DNA of 64,000 nucleotides from NCBI GenBank assembly GCA_013416445.1, contig JACCER010000002.1:1-64000 (forward strand), read 5' to 3'. The DNA is from Alcaligenaceae bacterium (lineage in GTDB: Bacteria; Pseudomonadota; Gammaproteobacteria; Burkholderiales; Burkholderiaceae_B). The notes under the pieces were generated by a model, which was not told where the DNA came from, made no database searches, and worked only from the letters and a program-made list of their open reading frames with translations. A program made the position numbers and the translations under genes. Below are positions 8,223 through 17,615 of this stretch, in pieces; positions within the stretch are counted from its first letter, which is position 1, and every line of letters starts with the position of its first letter.

Positions 8223-8237
8223 GCGGGCCAGGCTGAT

Positions 8238-9032
8238 ATGTGCATTGCTTATTTGGCGCTGGACGCCCACCCCGACTGGCCGCTATTCATTGCCGCCAAC
8301 CGCGATGAGTTCCATAGTCGGCCAACCCGTGCCGCCGCCCCCTGGCCCGACCATCCAGATGTCATTGCCGGCATAGATTGCCTGGCCCATGGCACTTGGC
8401 TGGGCATTACACGCCAGGGCAGATTCGCCCTGCTGACCAATTACCGTGATCCATCTGCGCTCATCACTAATGCGCCCTCGCGTGGCGAACTCACCAGCCA
8501 GTTTCTTACTGGTCACGAGTCAGTAAACACCTACGCTAATCGTATACACGCAGTAGCTGACGCCTATAACGGCTTTAACCTGATAGTGGGCAAGCTGGCG
8601 CAGGCCTGCTACGTCGGCAACAGGACGGAGCATGGCGCCCCACAGTCCCTGGCGTCAGGCCGTTATATTATTTCCAATCATTTGCTGGACACCCCGTGGC
8701 CCAAGGCTGAACGCCTGCGTCAGGCTCTGGACCAGTACCCGCTTGAAGCACTGGAACAATCGCTGACACCGGTTTTCAATATACTGAAAGACAATACTCA
8801 GGCGCATGATTGCGCCTTGCCCAGCACTGGCCTGAGTCTTGAGCGCGAGCGCTTGCTCAGCAGCCCTTTTATCATCAGCCCGAATTACGGCACGCGTTGC
8901 TCCACGATTATTGCGGTGCATGCCAGTGGCCGCGCCATGCTCAGCGAAAGCAGCTACGATGCCTCGGGAACACTAACGGAGCGCCATGACTGGCCTTTTC
9001 TGATCGATGGCATACCGTCGCAGACGCGTTAG
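8238..9032 (+). CDS. NRDE family protein (TANGO2-like)
   Basis: A 264-residue protein with the N-terminal Cys2 and the ANRDEFHSRPT motif that define the NRDE / TANGO2 family, whose fold resembles N-terminal nucleophile hydrolases. Other conserved pieces are GTWLGITRQGRFALLTN and, towards the end, YGTRCSTII. Probably cytosolic. The biochemical role of bacterial members is not established; haem handling has been proposed for eukaryotic relatives. The start fits because Cys must directly follow the initiator Met. It lies 15 bp after pbpG and may be co-transcribed. Confidence 0.85.
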   Translation: MCIAYLALDAHPDWPLFIAANRDEFHSRPTRAAAPWPDHPDVIAGIDCLAHGTWLGITRQGRFALLTNYRDPSALITNAPSRGELTSQFLTGHESVNTYANRIHAVADAYNGFNLIVGKLAQACYVGNRTEHGAPQSLASGRYIISNHLLDTPWPKAERLRQALDQYPLEALEQSLTPVFNILKDNTQAHDCALPSTGLSLERERLLSSPFIISPNYGTRCSTIIAVHASGRAMLSESSYDASGTLTERHDWPFLIDGIPSQTR

Positions 9033-9068
9033 TATAAAAATACATTTGCTGTTGCATTGTTTGTTGAA

Positions 9069-9094
9069 TTAGCGCCGCCAGGCGCGTAATCCGA
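9069..9094. repeat. Dispersed TCGGATTACGC hairpin element
   Basis: TTAGCGCC (9069-9076), short centre, GGCGCGTAATCCGA (9081-9094): inverted arms matching the element family found at 6879 and elsewhere. Lies between the NRDE gene and the next gene. Confidence 0.6.
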
Positions 9095-9119
9095 TATCCA
9101 TCTTAACCAAGGGACAAGC

Positions 9120-9590
9120 ATGCGTCCTCTACGCTTTTATATAACATCGCCTGGGATTTTTCTTAAAACAAGCTTGGCGGCCAGCTTGCTGATCGCCGTA
9201 AGCCTGGGCATGCAGGCCCGCGCCGAACTTCCTCCCGTGCAAACACAAGGAAGCACCGAATACCTGAGCGGCGGCTTCGGGCAAGAGGAATCCAGCGCCA
9301 TCAAGCAAGCCATGCCGCAGTTTTCTCTGGCGCTGACATTTGCCAGCCAAATAGACGGCAAAGCGGCCTATACCAGCGACGTGCAGGTAGTCATACGTAA
9401 TGATAACGATGCCAACGTACTGAACGTGGCTTCGGAAGGCCCTTTTCTTCTGGTCAGGCTGGCGCCGGGCCATTATCAGGTTTTTGTCACCCACGAAAAC
9501 CAGACCCAGTCGCGCAAAGTCAGTATAAACACGAGCACCAGCACCCGGCTTACGTTCGAATGGAACAGGCCCGTATCCGGGCCCGATTGA
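9120..9590 (+). CDS. Small exported protein, carboxypeptidase-regulatory-like
   Basis: A 156-residue protein with a signal peptide (hydrophobic LAASLLIAVSLG, cleavage probably after MQARA). The mature part is beta-rich and ends in a pattern typical of carboxypeptidase-regulatory-like (transthyretin/Cna-B) folds, including GPFLLVRLAPGHYQVFV and a run of Thr/Ser-rich strands. Probably a periplasmic or surface protein without enzymatic residues. AAGGGA upstream supports the start. No family with known function recognised. Its end lies close to that of the convergent esterase gene. Confidence 0.65.
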   Translation: MRPLRFYITSPGIFLKTSLAASLLIAVSLGMQARAELPPVQTQGSTEYLSGGFGQEESSAIKQAMPQFSLALTFASQIDGKAAYTSDVQVVIRNDNDANVLNVASEGPFLLVRLAPGHYQVFVTHENQTQSRKVSINTSTSTRLTFEWNRPVSGPD

Positions 9591-9594
9591 TGCA

Positions 9595-10341
9595 CTAGTG
9601 CAGCGTTGTGCCTGAAGACGCTGCCTGAACACCTTCGGGCGCGCTGGCGGCCAGCGCGCCCAAAGCGGCTTCCCAATTACGTAAAGGTACGCATGTTGTC
9701 AAGCGCACAATGGCTTGATTGATCAGGGTTCCGTGCAGTTCGTGCCCGACTTCCGAGGCGGTATCCAGCGTTGCATCGGCTTGAAGTTCACCCAGATGGG
9801 CCAGCATGGACTGGACCTGGGCGCCAAGCACCTGCTGGTCTTCAGAGCCGTGGAAAAAATGCAGCAACGTGGCAGGCGGCGCCTTGCCTGGCTGGCTGGC
9901 ATACAAACCAGAAAAAGCCAGGACCCGGCCGGCAAGATCGGGCTGGGCCAGGCTGGCCTCTAGGGCCATGCAAGCCCCTTGAGAAAACCCACCCAATGCG
10001 GTTTGCTCGCCAGACAATTCGTAACGGACCTGAATTTGTTGTATCTGCTGGATAAGCCCAGGAAGGGCCTGCGCCACCAGGCTTGCGCGGTTGTGCTCGT
10101 TAAGTATGGAAGGATCTACCCAGTGGTAAACAACCTGGCCTTCAGGGCTGCCTGGCACAGGCACAGGCACATAGGCATAGGGCAAAACCACCATGGCCAA
10201 GGGAAAAGCTTGCGCAATCTTTTTGGCCAAGGGGAATAACTGCTCGGGGCTGGCCGATTCACCATGTAATAAAACAAAAAGCAAGTTGGGCTTGCCCCGC
10301 CTGGGTACAAAGGCAAAAGGATGGGGAAGATTGGATTTCAT
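9595..10341 (-). CDS. YpfH-like alpha/beta-hydrolase esterase
   Basis: Predicted cytosolic carboxylesterase of the phospholipase/carboxylesterase family (E. coli YpfH type), 248 residues. Catalytic triad candidates: Ser in GGFSQGAC, Asp in HGSEDQQV and His in VGHELHG. The oxyanion segment VLLHGESAS is near the N-terminus. The chosen start gives MKSNLPHPF; an in-frame ATG at 10353 would add four residues, and neither has a good ribosome binding site. It faces away from the imuA cassette, leaving about 145 bp between the two starts that hold the LexA box. Confidence 0.85.
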   Translation of the reverse strand: MKSNLPHPFAFVPRRGKPNLLFVLLHGESASPEQLFPLAKKIAQAFPLAMVVLPYAYVPVPVPGSPEGQVVYHWVDPSILNEHNRASLVAQALPGLIQQIQQIQVRYELSGEQTALGGFSQGACMALEASLAQPDLAGRVLAFSGLYASQPGKAPPATLLHFFHGSEDQQVLGAQVQSMLAHLGELQADATLDTASEVGHELHGTLINQAIVRLTTCVPLRNWEAALGALAASAPEGVQAASSGTTLH

Positions 10342-10447
10342 AGCAATAACCATAAATTTTCAGACTGGCCTGGGGCAATTTGAAAAATTGTACGCCAGAT
10401 AGCCGCTACCAAGGTGGCTGTGCATGGTGGTCTATGGCGATATTTTA

Positions 10448-10463
10448 CTGTATATTTATACAG
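10448..10463 (+). promoter_or_regulatory. LexA (SOS) box upstream of imuA
   Basis: CTGTATATTTATACAG differs from the ideal CTGTATATATATACAG at one central position and lies 24 bp before the imuA start. imuA-imuB-dnaE2 cassettes are classical LexA targets, so this is the expected operator. Confidence 0.9.
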
Positions 10464-10486
10464 TATTAGTGTTGATCTTAAATACC

Positions 10487-11206
10487 ATGCAAGCATCTCC
10501 GTTACTTCATCCTGAACGCATTCATCCAGCCCTTTGGCGCGGATCGCAACTTGCCCGATCACAGCAGGCCACTATATCCACGGGTTTTGCCATGCTCGAC
10601 CAAGAACTTCCTAATCAAGGTTGGCCTTTAGGCTCGCTTATTGAACTCATGCCCAGCCAGCCTGGCATTGGCGAAATACTGCTGCTGCGCCCGGCACTGG
10701 CCAACCTAGGCGACCAACGCAGCATCGCTCTGGTTCGCCCCCCTTACCCGCCTCATTTTCATTGCTGGATAAACTGGCAGCTAGGCAAACGTCGCCTGCT
10801 ATGGATCAGGCCGCGAACGCCTGGCGATACCCTGTGGGCCGCAGAACAAATCCTCAGGCATAACGCCTGTTCCGCCTTATTGTGCTGGTCCGACAGCACG
10901 CGCCCAGGCGCGTTGCGGCGCCTGCACCTTGCCGCCCAACAAAGCAACACACTGCTCGTTTTATTGCGCCCGCCAGCAGCCGCACAACAAGCCAGTGCGG
11001 CGCCCCTGCGTTTAAGCCTTATGCCTACCCTGTCCGGCCTCAAGGCCGTCATTATCAAACGCCGCGGCCCCAGCTCCAGCCTTCCCATACCCATTACCTT
11101 ATATCCCACGCGTTCGCTTACTGCCACAGCTATTGCCCATGCCACTCTGGATCAGCCTTTATCTGCCCATGTCCAATCTCAATGGGTCCTGTCCGACGCC
11201 ACCTGA
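10487..11206 (+). CDS. imuA: ImuA, SOS mutagenesis accessory protein
   Basis: First gene of the imuA-imuB-dnaE2 cassette; a RecA/SulA-like ATPase-fold protein that helps assemble the mutasome for error-prone translesion synthesis. 239 residues. Family features: N-terminal RIHPALWRGSQLA, ISTGFAMLDQELPNQGWPLGSLIELM, and the central LLWIRP segment. An upstream in-frame ATG at 10424 exists, but it lies before the LexA box and adds hydrophobic residues untypical for ImuA; the start at 10487 matches the family N-terminus. It overlaps imuB by about 68 bp. Confidence 0.9.
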   Translation: MQASPLLHPERIHPALWRGSQLARSQQATISTGFAMLDQELPNQGWPLGSLIELMPSQPGIGEILLLRPALANLGDQRSIALVRPPYPPHFHCWINWQLGKRRLLWIRPRTPGDTLWAAEQILRHNACSALLCWSDSTRPGALRRLHLAAQQSNTLLVLLRPPAAAQQASAAPLRLSLMPTLSGLKAVIIKRRGPSSSLPIPITLYPTRSLTATAIAHATLDQPLSAHVQSQWVLSDAT

Positions 11207-12491
11207 CAACTTGCTCATGGCGTCAGCGCAAGAAAATCAGGCAACGTCTTTGCAAGACCTTGCCCTGAGCCTGTTGCAGTACACACCCAATGTCGCCTTT
11301 TACGAAGACCGCGCCATCGTGCTCGAGGTCAGCGCCAGCCTCAGCCTGTTTCACGGCCCACGTCATCTCTGGCGACGCATACTTGCCAGCACCATTAACA
11401 TGAAACTTGCTGCCCAGGCTGGCATGGCGCCCACCGCCACCGGAGCCTGGCTACTGGCACGCCAAACCCATACGCGGCAACGCCGGGCGCTCAAACACAA
11501 AACCCTGGCCTGCCGGCTGCATTCTTTGCCCCTATCCCTGCTTACCGCCGCACATCCCTACCTAGACTGGTTGCACGGCATAGGCTGCCTGACCCTGGCG
11601 CAGCTGCGCCATTTACCCAGAGCGGGCTTGCAGCAGCGCAGCAGCCCCCTGCTGGTTCAGGCCCTTGACGCCGCCTACGGTGATACCCAACAACACTTTG
11701 CCTGGTTTACCGCCCCCGAACGCTTTTTGCAACGCCATGAACTCACCGAACGCCTCGAACACATCGGCCCGATACTTGCTGTATGCAAACGCCTGCTCGA
11801 ACAACTGTGCGGCTGGCTGCAAGCCCGGCAATTGGCCGCTTGCACCTTGTCCCTGCGTTTGCATCACGAAAAGGGCCGGCATGCCCAGCCGCCCGCAACT
11901 ATCAACTTGCGCCTGTCTGAAAGCGCCTGGCTGGCCGCTGATTTCCTTACCGTGCTGGGCGAACAACTGCAAAACCTGACTCTGAATGATGGGGTAATTG
12001 CCATCGACCTTGCCGTTTCCCAGCCCCTGTCCAAGCCAGCCGCCAGCACCAGCCTGTTTCCCGAACCCGCGCACTGGCTGCGCCAGGAACATCGCCTGCT
12101 TGACCTGCTGCAGGCTCGCCTGGGAAGTGACCGCGTCCTGCAAGCCCAGCCAGTGGCCGATTACCGCCCCGAGCAGGCAAACCAGTGGAAAGCCGCCACG
12201 GCCATGCAGCAAGCAACGGCGCCGCCTTCCCTTAGCACTACCTCACGCCCTTTCTGGTTATTGCCTGTGGCTCTTATGCTGGAAATCCGGCAGAACAAGC
12301 TGTACTACCAAGGCAACCCCTTGCAACTGATACAAGGGCCCGAACGCCTGGAAAGCGGCTGGTGGCACGATACCGGCCCCGAAAAACGCGACTACTTCAT
12401 CGCACAAAGCCAGAGCGGTGCGCGCTATTGGGTTTATCGGCAGCGCGAATCCATGGATTCAGCCTGGCTCCTGCAAGGTTTTTTCGCCTGA
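11139..12491 (+). CDS. imuB: ImuB, catalytically inactive Y-family polymerase-like protein
   Basis: Adaptor of the ImuA-ImuB-DnaE2 mutasome; Y-family fold that lacks polymerase activity and binds the beta clamp in characterised homologues. About 450 residues. The start MPLWISLYLP (11139) matches the usual ImuB N-terminus (LWIALHFP); the ORF opens two codons earlier. Internal features: LHGIGCLTLAQLRHLPRAGL (helix-hairpin-helix region) and, near the C-terminus, QPVADYRPEQANQW. The stop codon is followed at once by the dnaE2 ATG (TGAATG), so translation is probably coupled. Confidence 0.9.
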   Translation: MPLWISLYLPMSNLNGSCPTPPDNLLMASAQENQATSLQDLALSLLQYTPNVAFYEDRAIVLEVSASLSLFHGPRHLWRRILASTINMKLAAQAGMAPTATGAWLLARQTHTRQRRALKHKTLACRLHSLPLSLLTAAHPYLDWLHGIGCLTLAQLRHLPRAGLQQRSSPLLVQALDAAYGDTQQHFAWFTAPERFLQRHELTERLEHIGPILAVCKRLLEQLCGWLQARQLAACTLSLRLHHEKGRHAQPPATINLRLSESAWLAADFLTVLGEQLQNLTLNDGVIAIDLAVSQPLSKPAASTSLFPEPAHWLRQEHRLLDLLQARLGSDRVLQAQPVADYRPEQANQWKAATAMQQATAPPSLSTTSRPFWLLPVALMLEIRQNKLYYQGNPLQLIQGPERLESGWWHDTGPEKRDYFIAQSQSGARYWVYRQRESMDSAWLLQGFFA

Positions 12492-15400
12492 ATGAACAAA
12501 CTGCTTACCGACTATGCCGAACTCGATTGCATATCGAACTACTCTTTTTTAAAAGGCGCTTCACACCCCGAAGAACTCGTACAACGCGCCGCGAGCCTAG
12601 GTTATCAAGCCTTGGCTTTAAGCGACGAATGTTCGCTGGCCGGCGTGGTGCGGGCCCATATTCAGGCAAAACAGCAAGGTATCAAGCTGATCATCGGCAG
12701 CCGCTTTAACTTGGGCGGCATGCAAACCATAGTGCTGGCCCGCAATGACAAAGGCTATGGGGATTTGTCTGAACTGATTACCATGGCTCGCCGGCATAGC
12801 AAAAAAGGTCAGTACCAGCTAAGCCTGGCCGATATCGCTCAACCACCCCACGGCTATGAACACCTGAAAAACCTGCCCGATTGTCTGCTGATACTCAAAC
12901 CCGAATACGATATGGAGCACGACTTGCTGTACAAGCAAATAGCGGCTTTCCTGCCCGCCTTTACAGGACGGCTCTGGCTGGGTTTAAGCCTGCATCACCA
13001 CCATGCCGACGCCCTGCATCAGGCCTGCCTTGAACAAGCCAGCCAGTTTTTTGGCTTGAAACTACTGGCAACCGGCCAAGTAGAAATGCATACGCGATCG
13101 CGTCAACCCATGCACGACACCTTGGCTGCCATACGCCTGAAACAGACCATGCAAGATTGCGGCTATGCTTTAAAACCCAATGCCGAGCATTACTTGCGCA
13201 GCCGCCTGCGCCTGGCCAACCTGTATCCAGCCCATGCGCTGCAAGAAACACTGCGAGTCAGCCAGCTTTGCACTTTTTCATTAGATAATATCCGCTATCA
13301 CTACCCCATAGAAATCATTCCCGACGGTACCACTGCAGCCGTCTATTTACGCCGCGAAACACTGGCTGGAGCACGCTGGCGCTACCCTGAAGGAATTAGT
13401 GAAAAAATCAGAAGCCAGCTGGAAACCGAATTGGCGATTATCATCAGCCTGAAATATGAGGCCTATTTCCTGACGGTATACGACATCGTCAAGTTTGCGC
13501 GCAAAAACGACATTCTGTGCCAGGGGCGAGGCTCAGCCGCCAATTCCGCCGTGTGCTATTGCCTGGGCATCACCGAAGTCAATCCTGAAAATGGCAACGC
13601 CTTGTTTGCCCGCTTCATCAGCCAGGCGCGCAACGAACCACCTGATATCGACGTCGACCTCGAGCATCAACGACGCGAAGAAGTCATTCAGTATATTTAT
13701 CAAAAGTATGGCCGCGATCGGGCCGCTCTGACCGCAGTGGTCAGCAGCTATCGCATTCGCAGCGTCTTGCGCGACACCGGCAAGGCGCTGGGGCTAAACC
13801 AAAAACTCATCGACAAGGTGGCCAAGTCATTTCACTACTGGGACGGCAAAAAGAACCTGCTTGAAAAAATTGCCGAAAATGGCCTGCCGGCCAGCACGCG
13901 CCTGGCCGGGATGTGGGTAGGGCTGGCTCAGACCCTGATGGGGTTCCCGCGCCATCTATCGCAGCACCCCGGCGGCTTTGTCATTGCGCGCGACAAACTA
14001 TGCCGGCTGGTTCCCATAGAAAACGCCGCCATGCCCGATCGCAGCATAGTCCAGTGGGACAAAGACGACCTCGACGCCATGGGGTTGCTGAAAGTAGACG
14101 TTCTCGCCCTGGGCATGCTGTCGACTTTGCAGCGCTGCCTGAAACTGGTGGCGCAACGCAGAGGTTGTGCCTTCGGCATGGACAATATCCCATCCGACGA
14201 CCATGCCACTTTCAACATGATGCAAAATGCCGACACCATAGGCGTTTTCCAGATCGAATCACGCGCCCAGATGAGCATGCTGCCCAGGCTCAGGCCCAAG
14301 GTTTTCTACGATCTGGTGATACAGGTGGCCATAGTGCGCCCAGGGCCCATACAAGGCGGTATGGTTCATCCCTACTTGCGACGCCGGCAAGGCCTGGAAG
14401 ACCCTGGCAGCCCTACACCTGAAATCGAAGCCGTCCTGAAGCGCACCCTGGGCATACCCATATTTCAAGAACAAGTCATGCAGATAGCCATGGTGGCGGC
14501 CGGTTTCAGCGCCGACGAAGCTGATGCGCTGCGCCGCTCGATGGCGGCATGGCGGCGTAAAGGCGGCGTAGAAAAATTCCGCACCCAGCTTATAAATGGA
14601 ATGGAAAAAAACGGCTACGACACAGAGTTTGCTGAAAGAATATTCAAACAATTGGAAGGCTTCGGCGAATACGGCTTCCCCGAAAGCCACGCTGCGAGCT
14701 TTGCCAAGCTGGCCTATATCAGCGCTTGGCTCAAATGCCATGAACCCGCCGCTTTTCTTGCATCGTTACTGAACTCCCAGCCCATGGGCTTTTACTTGCC
14801 CAGCCAATTGGTGCAAGATGCCAGGCGCCATGGTGTAGAGGTCTTGCCACTGGATGTCACGATCAGCCTGTGGGATGCCACGCTTGAAACCACACATGCT
14901 CCCGACCCCGCCGTGCGCCTGGGCTTGAACCAGATCAAGGGCTTGCCCCGAGAGGCCGGTGAGCGCATAGTAGCGGCCCGGCAACAGCAGCCTTTTACCG
15001 ATGTGCTTGACCTGGCCAGCAGGGCAGCCTTGAGTCGCCACCACATGGACGCGCTGGCAAATGCCAATGGGCTCTATACGTTAAGCGGCCACCGTCGCCA
15101 AGCCCGCTGGCAAGCCGCCAGCCACTCGTTTAAGGGTCTGCTATATAACACTGCCACCCCTGATCCCATTGCACCCGACTTGCCCATGCAGGCCGAAGGG
15201 CAAAGTATTGCCGCCGACTATCAATCAACCGGACTGACCCTGGGGCGCCATCCATTGGCCTTGTTACGCCCAGTTTTGCTGGCCCAGCGCTTTACCCAGG
15301 CCAGCGTGCTGGCGCATGAGTACCCAAACCGGCGCTTGGCTCGCGCCTGCGGCATAGTGACCACCCGCCAACGTCCACAGACCGCCAAAGGCATTGTTTT

Positions 15401-15614
15401 TGTAACCCTTGAAGACGAAACCGGCAACATCAACGTCATCGTCCGTCCCGAACTGGCCGCGCGTCAACATGCAGAACTTGTACATTCACAGTTGCTTGGC
15501 GTATACGGGGTGTGGCAACGCCACGAAGGCATCAGCCATTTGATAGCAAGCAGGCTAGTGGATTTAAGCTCGTTGCTGGGTGATCTGCAAACACGTAGCC
15601 GTGATTTTCATTAG
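12492..15614 (+). CDS. dnaE2: Error-prone DNA polymerase DnaE2 (ImuC)
   Basis: C-family DNA polymerase that carries out mutagenic translesion synthesis in the SOS response. 1040 residues, the normal DnaE2 length (shorter than replicative DnaE1). An N-terminal PHP domain starts YAELDCISNYSFLKGASHPE. The catalytic acidic motif PDIDVDLE places Asp385, 387 and 389 in the palm. Later come the QHPGGFVIA and FGEYGFPESHAASFA segments typical of bacterial PolIII alpha, and a C-terminal OB-fold (about 950-1030, ITLEDETGNINVIV-like). Directly coupled to imuB and under the LexA box at 10448. Confidence 0.95.
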   Translation: MNKLLTDYAELDCISNYSFLKGASHPEELVQRAASLGYQALALSDECSLAGVVRAHIQAKQQGIKLIIGSRFNLGGMQTIVLARNDKGYGDLSELITMARRHSKKGQYQLSLADIAQPPHGYEHLKNLPDCLLILKPEYDMEHDLLYKQIAAFLPAFTGRLWLGLSLHHHHADALHQACLEQASQFFGLKLLATGQVEMHTRSRQPMHDTLAAIRLKQTMQDCGYALKPNAEHYLRSRLRLANLYPAHALQETLRVSQLCTFSLDNIRYHYPIEIIPDGTTAAVYLRRETLAGARWRYPEGISEKIRSQLETELAIIISLKYEAYFLTVYDIVKFARKNDILCQGRGSAANSAVCYCLGITEVNPENGNALFARFISQARNEPPDIDVDLEHQRREEVIQYIYQKYGRDRAALTAVVSSYRIRSVLRDTGKALGLNQKLIDKVAKSFHYWDGKKNLLEKIAENGLPASTRLAGMWVGLAQTLMGFPRHLSQHPGGFVIARDKLCRLVPIENAAMPDRSIVQWDKDDLDAMGLLKVDVLALGMLSTLQRCLKLVAQRRGCAFGMDNIPSDDHATFNMMQNADTIGVFQIESRAQMSMLPRLRPKVFYDLVIQVAIVRPGPIQGGMVHPYLRRRQGLEDPGSPTPEIEAVLKRTLGIPIFQEQVMQIAMVAAGFSADEADALRRSMAAWRRKGGVEKFRTQLINGMEKNGYDTEFAERIFKQLEGFGEYGFPESHAASFAKLAYISAWLKCHEPAAFLASLLNSQPMGFYLPSQLVQDARRHGVEVLPLDVTISLWDATLETTHAPDPAVRLGLNQIKGLPREAGERIVAARQQQPFTDVLDLASRAALSRHHMDALANANGLYTLSGHRRQARWQAASHSFKGLLYNTATPDPIAPDLPMQAEGQSIAADYQSTGLTLGRHPLALLRPVLLAQRFTQASVLAHEYPNRRLARACGIVTTRQRPQTAKGIVFVTLEDETGNINVIVRPELAARQHAELVHSQLLGVYGVWQRHEGISHLIASRLVDLSSLLGDLQTRSRDFH

Positions 15615-15625
15615 ATGTCCGTAGA

Positions 15626-15649
15626 TCAGATTAGCGCAGCGTAATCCGA
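15626..15649. repeat. Dispersed TCGGATTACGC hairpin element
   Basis: TCAGATTAGCGC followed by AGCGTAATCCGA: a compact copy of the dispersed hairpin, 12 bp after the dnaE2 stop, where it may mark or stabilise the transcript end. Confidence 0.6.
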
Positions 15650-15771
15650 TAAAGCTTCTGTAGCAAAAAAATGCCCGGAGCATATTCAGCTCAAGTATTT
15701 ACGGTACTTGGTGACGTTGTCCGGGATGGGTGGGGAGGGCCTAACGGCCAGCGAAGGGGTTTTGGACAAAG

Positions 15772-16587
15772 CTATTTACTTGTTTGCATATCGGTTGAGC
15801 TCCAATCATAGCCAAGTGGCCGCTTATTCATAAAATCATCCACTGCTGCTTTATGAAATTCAGATTGAAAGAAGATCGCCTGTGCCGCAGCCTCCATTTC
15901 GACCAAGGCTCGGGCATCCAAGTGAAACGACTGGTTCAGTATTCGTTTACTCGCACCAATAGCGGAGGTGGGAGCCGCCCTGAAGCGTTGCGCGAGTTTC
16001 ATGGCCTCGGGCAACAGCTGTTTACTGGTGTAGACCGCCATTGCTATTCTGCAGGCCAGCGCTTCCTGGACGCTTACAACTCGACCGGTAAAAATGATTT
16101 CTTTCGCTAATTGCAGGCCAACCATGCGAGGAAGCGTAAAAAACATGCCGCTATCAGGAACTAGGCCTATTCGTCCGAATGAAGCCCGGAAGTAGGCTTG
16201 ATCCGAACAAAGAATAAAATCGGCGGCAAGCGCCAAGCCAAAGCCTGCACCAATTGCCGGGCCATTCACAGCTGCTATAACAGGCATTTCGAGATTCATT
16301 AGTAGTTGCACCCAGTCATGAAGCTGGTAGATCCGGCGTCTGTCCCAGTCTGCGCTGCGTTGTGTCTGATTCAGATGTTTGAGGTCGCCTCCACTGCAAA
16401 AACTGCCATCCATGCCCGTTATGACAAGCGCACTTAATTCTCGATCATTGGATAAGATGCGCAGCAGGCGGGTAAAGTCGTCTTTCAGTTCATCGGAAAT
16501 TTTATTTCGACTTTCCGGTTTGCAAAAGGTAACCAGCCCTATGTTGTCAATGATTTCGAATCGTAGTGCTGTATATGAATCTGACAT
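15772..16587 (-). CDS. Enoyl-CoA hydratase/isomerase family protein
   Basis: Crotonase-fold protein of 271 residues acting on an acyl-CoA thioester. Oxyanion-hole segments SFCSGGDLKHL and AAVNGPAIGAGFGLALAAD are present. The usual catalytic position after this segment reads FGRIGLVPDSG, close to canonical family members. AAGGATC upstream of the ATG supports the start. It follows the Bug receptor gene after 21 bp on the same strand, suggesting a two-gene unit for uptake and use of an organic acid; the substrate cannot be told. Confidence 0.85.
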   Translation of the reverse strand: MSDSYTALRFEIIDNIGLVTFCKPESRNKISDELKDDFTRLLRILSNDRELSALVITGMDGSFCSGGDLKHLNQTQRSADWDRRRIYQLHDWVQLLMNLEMPVIAAVNGPAIGAGFGLALAADFILCSDQAYFRASFGRIGLVPDSGMFFTLPRMVGLQLAKEIIFTGRVVSVQEALACRIAMAVYTSKQLLPEAMKLAQRFRAAPTSAIGASKRILNQSFHLDARALVEMEAAAQAIFFQSEFHKAAVDDFMNKRPLGYDWSSTDMQTSK

Positions 16588-16608
16588 GAAAGATCCTTGC
16601 TATCAAGA

Positions 16609-17586
16609 TTATTTTTGTGCCAAACCTGCTGCTTTTATTACTTGGCCCCAGCGCTTGGTTTCACTTTTTTGTAACGCTGCCAGTGCTTCAGGAGAGCCTG
16701 GGTAGGGAAGAAGGCCAGCATTGCCAAGAAACTGTTTGCCTGCGTTAGACTCCATCGCGTTATTAATCAGCCCGCTTAAGGTTTGTACCGTTTTAGGCGG
16801 AGTCTGCGCGGGTGCCCAGACAGCCAGCCATGAGAAAAAGTTGTAATCTGGAAATCCCGACTCTGCGATTGTTGGAATGTCTAATGCGGATTGCAGTCTT
16901 TCATTGACGGTGACGGCCAATGCAATAGCTCGACCTGCACGAGCTTGAGCGAGTCCATTGACGGCATCGGCAATATAAAAGTCAACATGGCCCCCAATCA
17001 AATCTGTCATGGCTTGAGCGCCTGACTTATAGTTGATATTCGTGGCTTTGAAATTTGCCATTAATTTTAATTGTTCCACACCTACTCTGCTGGCAAGGGC
17101 AGCGCTGGCATAAGTCATTTGTCCAGAGTTTGCTTGTGCATAGGCAATAAAATCCTTGAAGGAACGCGCCGCCACTCGCTCGGGATTGATGAGAAGGACA
17201 TAGGGCACGCGGGCATAGGTGGTAACCGGAGCAAAGTCCTTATCCGGATCAAACGGCAGAGTTTTATACAAATGAGTATTAGCTGCATGCGTGTTATTAC
17301 CAGTAACCAGCAGCGTATAGCCATCGGGTGCAGCACGTGCAACATGGCTTGCCGCAATGTTTCCATCTGCACCTGGCTTATTTTCAATAATTCCCGCCTG
17401 ACCGGTTGCCTCATGAATTCTTTCTGCAAAGAATCGCGTTATTGAGTCGGAGGCCGAGCCGCCGGCCGCTGCGCCGACAACAAACTTGATAGGTTTTTCT
17501 GGCCACGCAGTTTGGGCGGTTGCCGTTCCTGAAAAAGCAATTAGGAATGAGGCGCTGATTAGTGTGGTTATCTTTCTTGGGCTCAT
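16609..17586 (-). CDS. Bug-family tripartite tricarboxylate transporter receptor
   Basis: Periplasmic solute-binding protein of the Bug (TctC-like) family, 325 residues, which is the family length. Signal peptide with LISASFLIAFSGTATAQT. Family motifs: WPEKPIKFVVGAAAGG at the start of the mature protein, ENKPGADGNIAA, and the segment with PTIAESGFPDYN. Bug proteins are greatly expanded in Bordetella and relatives and bind organic acids or amides. No membrane subunits are adjacent, as is usual for orphan Bug genes. AAGGAGA precedes the ATG. First gene of the unit with the enoyl-CoA hydratase. Confidence 0.9.
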   Translation of the reverse strand: MSPRKITTLISASFLIAFSGTATAQTAWPEKPIKFVVGAAAGGSASDSITRFFAERIHEATGQAGIIENKPGADGNIAASHVARAAPDGYTLLVTGNNTHAANTHLYKTLPFDPDKDFAPVTTYARVPYVLLINPERVAARSFKDFIAYAQANSGQMTYASAALASRVGVEQLKLMANFKATNINYKSGAQAMTDLIGGHVDFYIADAVNGLAQARAGRAIALAVTVNERLQSALDIPTIAESGFPDYNFFSWLAVWAPAQTPPKTVQTLSGLINNAMESNAGKQFLGNAGLLPYPGSPEALAALQKSETKRWGQVIKAAGLAQK

Positions 17587-17615
17587 GCTGTCTCCTTGTT
17601 ATCGAATTTTGGTGA

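Noticed and set aside
11613-12212. 199-codon minus-strand frame opposite imuB
   Set aside because: Shadow of a high-GC coding gene; composition Gly/Gln/Ala-rich without a domain.
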